Positions 1 to 5,963 of a stretch of 7,158 nt of DNA are shown one piece after another. Origin of the DNA: Candidatus Stahliibacteriota bacterium (GTDB lineage: Bacteria; Hydrothermota; Tepidihabitantia; B3-TA06). The translations under genes and the position numbers were made by a program. Under the pieces are notes generated by a model that saw only the letters and a list, made by a program, of their open reading frames with translations, was not told the DNA's origin and did not search any database. The stretch lies in contig DAOVCF010000101.1 of assembly GCA_030670165.1 (NCBI GenBank), positions 1-7,158 of the forward strand, given 5' to 3'. Every line of letters starts with the position of its first letter. Positions within the stretch are counted from its first letter, which is position 1.

Positions 1-517
1 CCCAGGATACTATTAACGGCCCGCCGTATTCAAAACCGTCACATACCCCAGTAAGACAGGCAAGCTTAAGAAAACCTTTGCTAGAAGTACCTGTTCCGTC
101 ATAGATAGCCAGATAACGACCAGTGTACTGATCGATCTTTAAAGGCTTTTCTAAAGACTCCAGTCGATCAACATAGAGATAAAAAATCGCCTTCCTCCGT
201 AGGGAATCGGAAAGCTCCAAAAGGGAATCCAGTTCAGACCTCAGTGAATCAAGCGCCCAGTCAAGATCCTTATGCGCACTCATACTCTCGGCTACAAGCT
301 TGTCGTATTCCAATGTGGCGTGAGGATGTTCGGCTAAAAAGGGCATCAAAACTAACGGCCTGGAGGAAATTACATCCCAATCAAGCCTACCTGCCCAACC
401 TAAATACATAAGATATTCCCGCCAATCGGCAATCTCTACAATCCACCAGTACTTCTCATGCGTCAGTTCACTCACACCTACTGTAATCAATAGAAAAACA
501 AGGAAAAATCTCTTCAT
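1..517 (-). CDS. Unrecognised exported protein, 3' end beyond the left edge
   Basis: An open frame runs from an ATG at 517 on the minus strand to the window edge, giving 172 codons with no stop, so the C-terminus is missing. The N-terminus is a good signal peptide: two basic residues (MKR) then a hydrophobic run FFLVFLLITVGVS, so the product is probably exported; no lipobox cysteine is seen. The next part is rich in Trp and Tyr (YWW, DWREYLMYLGW). Around residues 80-115 a Leu/Ser/Asp/Glu-rich heptad-like stretch (DSLRSELDSLLELSDSLRR) looks helical and may form a coiled coil. The visible end is more beta-like and Gly-rich. I do not recognise the family. A strong promoter lies immediately upstream and there is no Shine-Dalgarno sequence, so the mRNA may be leaderless. 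The absence of stops, the signal peptide and the promoter make a real gene likely. Confidence 0.8.
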   Translation of the reverse strand, partial: MKRFFLVFLLITVGVSELTHEKYWWIVEIADWREYLMYLGWAGRLDWDVISSRPLVLMPFLAEHPHATLEYDKLVAESMSAHKDLDWALDSLRSELDSLLELSDSLRRKAIFYLYVDRLESLEKPLKIDQYTGRYLAIYDGTGTSSKGFLKLACLTGVCDGFEYGGPLIVSW

Positions 518-526
518 AACTTATTA

Positions 527-555
527 AGTATAGAAGCTTTCTACCAGCCTGTCAA
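527..555 (-). promoter_or_regulatory. Sigma-70-type promoter for the left-edge gene
   Basis: On the minus strand a perfect TTGACA -35 box (555-550) is separated by 17 bases from a TATACT -10 box (532-527). The expected transcript start is near 520, only about 3 bases before the ATG at 517, so the message would be essentially leaderless. Nothing resembling a Shine-Dalgarno sequence fits in the nine bases between the -10 box and the ATG. Confidence 0.8.
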
Positions 556-584
556 GGGTAGAACGTGGAAGGAAGAACCAGTAG

Positions 585-1583
585 CTAGTCAATCTGGCCA
601 ATCCGAGCATCTTGATTGTTAAGAAGAACAATATGGTGTTGACGAATCAATCTTCCAAAATCCCATCCACGGTTGTTAAGTGCTTCACTTATATAACTCG
701 CCAGCCACCGAGCACTGATGCCTCCTGAGTAATCAGGCTGGTTGGAAATCGCTCCGAAATTCAGAGTTGCATATTGAGTAGGATCGAAAACATCCCACAA
801 GGGGCTCAGTTGCCCAGGTCCCTGGAACTCATCTCGGCTTTCAGAAGTAGGAACATCGGTCCCTGCATCGGGATCATCTACATCTACAGGATATGGTCGG
901 GTAACCGAAGGCAAAACGTCCTGCCTTACGTCCCTCGAACCTACGGCGTGAAGGAGCCAGCCAAAACTTATATGAGCGGTTCCAGGCTCACAAAGGGTTT
1001 TAGGCATTCGGGGCACCCTCGTTTCGTTCGGCTGGCCTCTATTCAAGACCACTATCTCTCTGAAATAGGGATTATTCTGTGCAGCCCTTCTAAATAGCCA
1101 GCAAAGATAGCCGATGGAGATGCGTTTGCCGTAGTTAAGCTCTGGAAATGGAAACGCTTGATAGAAATCACGCGGGGGCAGGACATCAATGGCAGCACCT
1201 GCTACGTGAGCGCTTTGACCTGCCCTTGATACTCGTCTCTGCCAGTTTTGAGTACGATACCCGCTTTGGATCTCAATCCTGCCGCTTCAAATATCTCCAA
1301 AGACCTGTTGCCACTCCCGGTTGGCCTCAAGGTAAAGCAAGGTGATATCAGGAAGGATAAACGCTACGTCTTCGCCGTCCTCCTGATCCCCACTGGCAAC
1401 CACATTAGGACCTCCGGGTCTCTCCCAGGGGTCTGCATAAGGATAGAGTCGTCTTGCGGAGTAGGACATCACCTTTTCCCAGGCCTTGAGGTCTTCGGGA
1501 TCGAAGTCCGGGAACTGCCCAGGAGGGTAAGGGCTTCTGTGATCAACCCGCGATAAAATCTCATCTATCGTTGCGTAAGCCAT
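585..1583 (-). pseudogene. Peptidase M15-like murein hydrolase, interrupted by one in-frame TGA
   Basis: The minus-strand frame from ATG 1583 to TAG 585-587 has 332 codons and is open except for one TGA at 1289-1287 (codon 99). The ATG is chosen because AAGGAGG (1594-1588) lies just before it. After the TGA, 233 further codons are free of stops and carry M15-type D-Ala-D-Ala carboxypeptidase/endolysin landmarks: SGYR at 107-110, SAH with His126, and AIDV with Asp133, the usual SGYR...H...D zinc and substrate signature. His204 in AHISFG may be the third zinc ligand, but its surroundings are less typical. Residues 1-98 are not recognised and there is no signal peptide, odd for an enzyme acting on cell-wall peptides. 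Stopping at codon 99 would remove the whole catalytic core. A recent nonsense change (for example CGA to TGA), a base-call error or recoding are possible. M15 assignment is likely; the functional state is open. Confidence 0.7.
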
Positions 1584-1587
1584 AAAA

Positions 1588-1594
1588 CCTCCTT
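1588..1594 (-). promoter_or_regulatory. Shine-Dalgarno sequence of the M15-like gene
   Basis: AAGGAGG on the minus strand, four bases before the ATG at 1583. It decides the start: an in-frame TTG at 1607 lies upstream of the ribosome-binding site and is unlikely to be used. A CATAAT at 1624-1619 could be a -10 box, but I see no good -35 partner, so this gene may instead be read through from the patatin gene 110 bases upstream. Confidence 0.7.
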
Positions 1595-1693
1595 CTTTGT
1601 TTATCAAGTCTCCTCTGGATTATGACGAACGCAATAGAAACCTGACGGGTTGGCTCTCAGACCCTAGAAGAGTCCCAGGGAGCGTTTTCTGGG

Positions 1694-2638
1694 CTACTTT
1701 AATCTGACCGGGTCATGCCGCTTTGCCCAGTGCATGGTTTCCTCGTACTGTTCGCGCTGGGTTGAAAAATCAAGCATTGAGTAGTTTTTAGGGAGTTGAG
1801 GGACATAGAGGAAGGCGCGAGAAGCGATGGTTGGTGCCCTCTCAATCTCGTTGCGGAAGAGGGCGTCTGTGAAGAACTGAAACGCAAGCAGGCTGGTTTC
1901 GAGAATCTTCGGCGGTTTCTTTAGAACCTTGGGGATCCCCAAACCCGTCCCTATACCTCCACGCATCCTGCTTATAATATAGAGTTCCTTACAACGTTCC
2001 CCAGACATGGCCTCGACCGGAATTCCGTCGCGGCCCACCCCGCCGTCTATGAACTCTCCTTCCAATCCTTCAATCTTCCGGGGCTTAAACGCACCCGGTA
2101 TAGCGGCAGAAGCCATGAGCACGTCCACAAGCGGAAGTTTTCTTATTCGGGGATCAGGGTCGCGGCTCGAAAGCCTTAGTATCTTGCCCGTATCGCGCCC
2201 CACCACGGAGATATAGGTGGAAAGATAGAGGTCCCCAAGGGTCTCAAATCCCGCCTTTTCTTGAACTACCTCTTCAAGCAGCTTGCGCAATGGGGTGGTG
2301 TCGAGCACGAATCCTTCCGGGATGTTGCGTGGGACGATCCTTGCGAGCCCGCGGGCCGTTACGTCAAACACATCGCCGCTCTCAAGAGCAAACAGAATCT
2401 TTTTGTAATCTTCCCAACCGAAAGCTTGGTCATTGCCCGCCTTGCCGTCCTTGGTCTTCAGGATAGCATTCACCGCCACTGCGTTAAGCGCTCCGGCGCT
2501 TGCCCCTGCAACGACATCAGGACGAATCTCGCGCCTCGATGGGATAAGGCCTTCTATTAGAGCCTCGCTAAGGGCGCATTCCTGTGCAATTCGAGCTCCT
2601 GCGCCTGAAAAAACAAAGCCAATTTTGGTTCTAAACAC
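1694..2638 (-). CDS. Patatin-like phospholipase family protein
   Basis: Predicted serine acyl hydrolase of the patatin family (Ser-Asp dyad), acting on phospholipid or other acyl esters. From GTG 2638 the protein is 314 residues. Residues 5-16 give the first strand and oxyanion loop, here SGAGAR rather than the usual GGGxRG. The nucleophile motif GxSxG is GASAG with Ser47. ASAAIPGAFKP at 176-186 is a typical patatin segment, and the catalytic Asp is in DGG at 198-200. There is no signal peptide or membrane segment, so it is probably cytosolic or secreted by another route. The start is set by a perfect AGGAGG six bases before GTG 2638; a frame extension to GTG 2668 would encode the Shine-Dalgarno itself. 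It has its own promoter and lies upstream of, and co-directional with, the M15-like gene, with which it may be co-transcribed. The substrate is unknown. Confidence 0.9.
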   Translation of the reverse strand: MFRTKIGFVFSGAGARIAQECALSEALIEGLIPSRREIRPDVVAGASAGALNAVAVNAILKTKDGKAGNDQAFGWEDYKKILFALESGDVFDVTARGLARIVPRNIPEGFVLDTTPLRKLLEEVVQEKAGFETLGDLYLSTYISVVGRDTGKILRLSSRDPDPRIRKLPLVDVLMASAAIPGAFKPRKIEGLEGEFIDGGVGRDGIPVEAMSGERCKELYIISRMRGGIGTGLGIPKVLKKPPKILETSLLAFQFFTDALFRNEIERAPTIASRAFLYVPQLPKNYSMLDFSTQREQYEETMHWAKRHDPVRLK

Positions 2639-2644
2639 AGAGTT

Positions 2645-2650
2645 CCTCCT
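2645..2650 (-). promoter_or_regulatory. Shine-Dalgarno sequence fixing the patatin start
   Basis: AGGAGG on the minus strand with a six-base spacer to GTG 2638-2636. It lies inside the longer frame that begins at GTG 2668, which argues for the shorter protein. Confidence 0.85.
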
Positions 2651-2671
2651 GTTATTTATTCGAGCCACAAG

Positions 2672-2699
2672 AGTGTAAGAACAGAAGAGGGCATGTCAA
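2672..2699 (-). promoter_or_regulatory. Sigma-70-type promoter of the patatin gene
   Basis: Minus-strand TTGACA (2699-2694), 16-base spacer, TACACT (2677-2672). The predicted start near 2665 leaves a leader of about 27 bases containing the AGGAGG site. This also makes initiation at GTG 2668 impossible from this transcript. Confidence 0.75.
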
Positions 2700-2706
2700 G
2701 ACAAGA

Positions 2707-2727
2707 AGCATGTGCCCCGGACATGCT
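2707..2727. repeat. Perfect 7-bp inverted repeat, operator-like
   Basis: AGCATGT and ACATGCT flank a 7-base GC-rich spacer (GCCCCGG). It sits 7 bases upstream of the patatin -35 box on one side and 11 bases upstream of a TTGACA on the plus strand on the other, a typical place for a regulator shared by divergent promoters. It could also form a hairpin in RNA, but no U-tract follows on either strand. The protein that would bind it is unknown. Confidence 0.45.
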
Positions 2728-3051
2728 GCAGAAAACCGTTGACAAAATACGGAAGTCGGCTAAGATTAAAGCCTTCTGTGTGAGGGATTAACCTGAGCGC
2801 AATCGAAAGAGGGGGATTGCAATAATCTCAAGAACTTCCGCCAGGATGAACATCCACACCATTCCGTAGTATTAAAGAATCTAGAGATAATCCGTAAAAA
2901 AGGACTTCAAGCGTGGCTTGGAGAACAGAAATCCAGATGGAGCTATCAGACGTGTGGCATGCGGTTTACGTGGTACGGTGAAGTCTGCTCCGAATGCGGT
3001 ACGAAGCTGTATAACTGTAAGGACGAAGATAAAGATCTGGTTGACCACTGA
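2723..3051 (+). pseudogene. Decayed cysteine-rich protein, DUF3795-like, N-terminus lost
   Basis: Between the TGA at 2794-2796 and the TGA at 3049-3051 the plus strand holds 84 sense codons with protein-like content but no ATG, GTG or TTG start until ATG 2959 near the end. The translation includes CNNLKNFRQDEHPHH, then KNLEIIRKKGLQAWLGEQ, then RWSYQTCG, FTWYGEVCSECG and LYNC. This resembles the C-terminal half of DUF3795-type proteins as I remember them: a helix followed by a zinc ribbon opening RWxCxxCG. Here the first ribbon cysteine is Tyr (TAT for TGT), a sign of decay. A second fragment, KIKAFCVRD, reads in another frame at 2762-2788 and ends in TAA, and could be the preceding Cys-containing segment shifted by an indel; ATG 2723 is in that frame. 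No function is expected now. The family name is from memory of conserved patterns, not a search. Confidence 0.55.
2739..2766 (+). promoter_or_regulatory. Possible plus-strand promoter ahead of the DUF3795-like remnant
   Basis: A perfect TTGACA (2739-2744), 16-base spacer and TAAGAT (2761-2766) would start RNA near 2773. There is no intact gene immediately downstream, only the degraded remnant, so this could be a leftover promoter or a distal one for rho. It overlaps sequence that may once have been coding, which lowers confidence. Confidence 0.35.
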
Positions 3052-3067
3052 TTAATAAGGCCGGGGC

Positions 3068-3095
3068 TTGACAGGAGCAGGAATTCCCCTATAAT
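3068..3095 (+). promoter_or_regulatory. Consensus sigma-70-type promoter of rho
   Basis: TTGACA (3068-3073), 16-base spacer, TATAAT (3090-3095): both boxes match the consensus exactly. The predicted start near 3102 gives a leader of about 44 bases before the rho ATG, with AGGGAGG at 3136-3142 only three bases from the start codon. The leader is short compared with that of rho genes known for leader attenuation, so no such device is apparent. Confidence 0.88.
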
Positions 3096-3145
3096 AACTA
3101 CGTCCAGTGAAAAGTTTCCAAACCAACCCCTAAACAGGGAGGCTC

Positions 3146-4399
3146 ATGGAACTCGAAGAGCTACGAAAGAAAAAATTCGCCGATCTGCAAAAGATCGCGG
3201 GAAGGTTTAGCATAGATACTATGGAGATGGAGAAGGAGGACATCGTCAAAGCCATTCTCAAAGCCGAAAGCAAGGAACAGAAGAATGGGCTGGTAGAATG
3301 TACAGGGGTGCTTGAGGTACTTAACGAAGGATTCGGCTTCCTGCGCTCGCCGAACTACAGCTACCTGCCCAGTCAGGACGACATCTACGTATCACCGACA
3401 CAGATCAAACGCATAGGGCTGCGTTCGGGCGACACGGTTTCGGCCCGTGCCAGACCCCCGCGGGACAACGAAAAGTTCTTCGCAGTGGTAAGGGTGGAGA
3501 CGGTGAACGGCGATGATCCATCGATCATCAGAAAGCGCATGCCTTTCGACAGCCTCACCCCGCTTTACCCCACCGAACGAATCCACATGGAGAACCCGAA
3601 CGACAGCGATTCCACAACCCGCGTTATAGACCTCTTCACCCCCATCGGTAAAGGTCAGCGCGGACTTATCGTCTCTCCGCCACGTGCCGGCAAAACGGTA
3701 ATACTTCAGAAGGTGGCCAACTCCATCACCAAAAATCACCCTGAGATCAAACTCATCATCCTGTTGATCGATGAGCGCCCGGAGGAGGTAACCGACATGG
3801 AGCGCTCGGTCCAGGCGGAGGTTATAAGCTCGACCTTTGACGAGGCACCGGAGCGTCATGTTCAGGTAGCCGAGGTAGTGCTTCAGAAGGCCAAGCGCCT
3901 GGTGGAGCACAAGAAGGACGTGGTGATTCTTCTTGACTCCATCACCCGTCTTGCGCGCGCACACAACATGGTCATTCCTCACTCAGGCAAGACCCTTTCA
4001 GGTGGTCTTGATTCCAACGCTCTGCGTAAGCCTAAAAAATTCTTCGGCTCTGCTCGCAACATCGAGGAAGGCGGCTCCTTGACCATCCTTGCTACCGCCC
4101 TTGTCGACACCGGCTCCCGCATGGACGAGGTGATCTTCGAGGAGTTCAAGGGCACCGGCAACAACGAGATGGTTCTTGACCGCAGGCTGGCCGACCGCCG
4201 AGTCTTCCCGGCTATCGATCTGCAGAAGTCCGGGACGCGAAAAGAAGAACTCCTCTTGACCGACCACGAGCTCAACCGCGTTTGGCTCTTAAGAAAGATA
4301 CTTGCCGAGATGAGTCCCGTAGACATGATGGAGTTCATACTCGACAAGATGAGGCTTACCAAGAACAACGAAGAGTTCCTGGACGCGATGAACGAATAG
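3146..4399 (+). CDS. rho: Transcription termination factor Rho
   Basis: Hexameric RNA-dependent ATPase/translocase that releases nascent RNA from RNA polymerase in the cytoplasm. At 417 residues it is close to the 419 of E. coli Rho and has no insertion domain. Residues 1-45 form the Lys/Glu-rich helical N-terminal domain. Residues 50-120 are the cold-shock-like primary RNA-binding domain with the RNP1-like GFGFLR at 62-67 and a Tyr-rich loop. The ATPase domain follows: Walker A SPPRAGKT at 177-184, catalytic DERPEEVT around 209-216, Walker B VVILLDSITR with Asp264, the Q-loop region PHSGKTLSGG at 278-287, and the GSARNIEEGGSLT segment at 301-313. All ATPase and RNA-translocation motifs look intact. 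It has its own consensus promoter. The rpmE gene follows after 130 bases, the common rho-rpmE order. Identity is secure. Confidence 0.99.
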   Translation: MELEELRKKKFADLQKIAGRFSIDTMEMEKEDIVKAILKAESKEQKNGLVECTGVLEVLNEGFGFLRSPNYSYLPSQDDIYVSPTQIKRIGLRSGDTVSARARPPRDNEKFFAVVRVETVNGDDPSIIRKRMPFDSLTPLYPTERIHMENPNDSDSTTRVIDLFTPIGKGQRGLIVSPPRAGKTVILQKVANSITKNHPEIKLIILLIDERPEEVTDMERSVQAEVISSTFDEAPERHVQVAEVVLQKAKRLVEHKKDVVILLDSITRLARAHNMVIPHSGKTLSGGLDSNALRKPKKFFGSARNIEEGGSLTILATALVDTGSRMDEVIFEEFKGTGNNEMVLDRRLADRRVFPAIDLQKSGTRKEELLLTDHELNRVWLLRKILAEMSPVDMMEFILDKMRLTKNNEEFLDAMNE

Positions 4400-4454
4400 C
4401 GAACCTGGAGTTTCAACACCGACCTGGTCAAGAAAAAATCGGCAAAGAGCAAGG

Positions 4455-4483
4455 TTGACGCAACGGGATAACTCCACTATAAT
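4455..4483 (+). promoter_or_regulatory. Sigma-70-type promoter of rpmE-prfB
   Basis: TTGACG (4455-4460), 17-base spacer, TATAAT (4478-4483). The predicted start near 4490 leaves a leader of about 40 bases, with AAAGGAG at 4513-4519 ten bases before the rpmE ATG. No zinc-regulator operator was recognised around it. It lets rpmE and prfB be expressed independently of rho. Confidence 0.85.
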
Positions 4484-4529
4484 TGTTTTTTAGAAGACAA
4501 ACGTAGCGAAGTAAAGGAGATTTAGAGAG

Positions 4530-4823
4530 ATGAAAGACAAGATTCATCCCAAGTACGTGGAGACAACGGTTCACTGCGCCTGCGGGTTCACCTACAAGAC
4601 ATACTCCACCCGTGAGAATATCAGGGTCGACATCTGCTCCCAGTGCCACCCGTTCTACACTGGAAAAACAAAGATAATCGACACCGCCGGACGCGTGGAG
4701 CGCTACCGCCGCCGCTTCGGTGAAACCAAGGGAACCAAGATACTGACCGCCAGCCAGAAGGCAAAGCTCGAAGCCGAAAAGGCGGCCAAAAAGGCAAAGT
4801 CCAGACGTTCTGCCAAGAGATAA
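4530..4823 (+). CDS. rpmE: 50S ribosomal protein bL31, zinc-binding type with long basic tail
   Basis: Ribosomal protein bL31 of the large subunit, which helps bridge the two subunits. The N-terminus MKDKIHPKY and the four cysteines Cys16, Cys18, Cys36 and Cys39 (HCACG and CSQCHPF) mark the zinc-binding C+ form, which also serves as a zinc store in many bacteria. The core ends around residue 68 (RRRFG). A Lys/Ala/Arg-rich tail of roughly 28 residues follows (ending KKAKSRRSAKR), making 97 residues against the usual 66-75. The tail is helical in character and probably contacts rRNA; this is inferred. The start is supported by AAAGGAG upstream. The TAA stop is separated by a single codon from the ATG of prfB in the same frame, so the two genes are probably translationally coupled. 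Confidence 0.97.
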   Translation: MKDKIHPKYVETTVHCACGFTYKTYSTRENIRVDICSQCHPFYTGKTKIIDTAGRVERYRRRFGETKGTKILTASQKAKLEAEKAAKKAKSRRSAKR

Positions 4824-4826
4824 CGC

Positions 4827-5922
4827 ATGAAGGAACGCATCGCCGAACTTCAAGAGAAGTTTACAAAGATAAAGGAGTTTCTTTGACCTAGCTGAGCTGA
4901 GGAGAAGGCGAAACGAACTTGCCCATTCGTCGGGTGATCCCCAATTGTGGAACAATCAAAAGAAAGCACGCGAACTTATGGCTGAGTTGGCACGCGCCAA
5001 CCAAATCCTTGATACAGTTGAGAGGTTGGAACGAGACGTAGGCGAAGCCGACGAACTGCTGGAGATGTTTAGAGACGACCCTGCCGCCCAAAAGGAGTTG
5101 GCGAAGACACTTGATCGCGCGGAAAACAAGATGCGCGAACTTGAAGTCTCACTGGTGCTCTCCGATCCCAACGATCCCAAAACAGCGATCATGACAATCC
5201 ACCCGGGCGCCGGTGGTGTTGAGAGCTGCGACTGGGCTGAGATGCTTTTTCGCATGTACGTGCGCTACTTCGAGCGCAAGGGATACAAGACCTCGGTTCT
5301 TGATCTTCAGCCCGGAGAGGTGGCGGGCATCAAGGACGCAACCATCGAGGTATCGGGCGAGTACGCCTACGGGATGCTCAAGGGTGAATCGGGAATACAC
5401 CGACTGGTACGAGTCTCACCCTTCGATTCAGCCAAGCGCCGCCACACCTCTTTCGTATCGGTGTTCGTGATGCCGGAGATGGAGGACGTAGAGGTTTCGA
5501 TCGACTCGGATGATCTCAGGATCGATACGTTCCGCGCCGGAGGACACGGCGGGCAGAACGTCAACAAGCTCTCAACCGCGGTGCGTATCACCCATATTCC
5601 GACAGGGATAGTCGTCCAGTGCCAGAACGAGCGCTCCCAGCACCAGAACAAGGAAAACGCCATGAAGGTGCTGCGCGCACGCATTTACGCTCGCGAGGAG
5701 GAAAAACAGGCCAGGGAGCGCGAAAAGCTGGAAGCCGCCAAAACCGACATCGCCTGGGGGCACCAGATACGCTCATACGTGCTCTTCCCCTACCAGATGA
5801 TCAAGGATCACCGCACCGAGCATGAAGAGCACAACACCGACGCGGTGCTTGACGGCGAGATCGAGGATTTTTTAACCGCCACCCTGCTCTGGCAGGCCCA
5901 CCAGGCCAGAGTAAAAAAATAA
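4827..5922 (+). CDS. prfB: Peptide chain release factor 2, joined by programmed +1 frameshift
   Basis: Class I release factor reading UAA and UGA. The first 19 codons (MKERIAELQ...FL) run from ATG 4827 to an in-frame TGA at 4884-4886; a +1 shift at CTT continues as Asp (GAC, 4885-4887) and gives a 364-residue protein, near the 365 of E. coli RF2. Its identity as RF2 rather than RF1 rests on the recognition tripeptide SPF at 197-199 (RF1 has PxT). The peptidyl-tRNA hydrolysis motif GGQ is at 241-243 in AGGHGGQNVNK. The N-terminal helical domain contains LAELRRRRNEL and PQLWNNQKKA, like other RF2 proteins. Annotation starting at the internal TTG 4945 would lose 39 residues. The ATG lies four bases after the rpmE stop with only a weak AAGAGAT upstream, suggesting coupling. 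Low RF2 favours the shift, so expression is autoregulated. Confidence 0.97.
4871..4887 (+). promoter_or_regulatory. prfB programmed +1 frameshift site
   Basis: AAAGGAG (4871-4877), an internal Shine-Dalgarno-like stimulator, is followed by three bases (TTT) and then CTT TGA C. This matches the classical RF2 recoding site: slippery CUU, slow UGA stop with C as the following base, and the stimulator at exactly the three-base spacing known from E. coli. The zero frame stops at TGA and the +1 frame stays open through the whole RF2 body. Confidence 0.96.
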
Positions 5923-5928
5923 CGCCAC

Positions 5929-5956
5929 TTGACGTCCCGCTTTTACAACTTACAAT
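5929..5956 (+). promoter_or_regulatory. Promoter giving a leaderless Mut7-C transcript
   Basis: TTGACG (5929-5934), 16-base spacer, TACAAT (5951-5956). The ATG at 5964 lies seven bases after the -10 box, which is where transcription should begin, so the mRNA would start at the initiation codon. No Shine-Dalgarno sequence is present. The promoter begins seven bases after the prfB stop. Confidence 0.75.
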
Positions 5957-5963
5957 TATATGG

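Noticed and set aside
774..1097. Plus-strand open frame overlapping the M15-like gene
   Set aside because: No ribosome-binding site or recognisable protein content; the opposite strand carries the M15 motifs and the coherent frame.
1287..1289. UGA read as a sense codon across the genome
   Set aside because: RF2 with an intact SPF motif and UGA-dependent frameshift is present, and the Mut7-C gene ends in TGA.
2639..2668. Patatin start at GTG 2668, ten residues longer
   Set aside because: The extra codons contain the AGGAGG Shine-Dalgarno for GTG 2638, and the predicted transcript start near 2665 falls inside them.
3392..3982. Long minus-strand open frame within rho
   Set aside because: It is the antisense shadow of a highly conserved rho coding sequence, with no recognisable domain.
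4945..5922. RF2 starting at TTG 4945
   Set aside because: The +1 frame encodes conserved RF2 residues upstream of it and a canonical frameshift site links it to ATG 4827.
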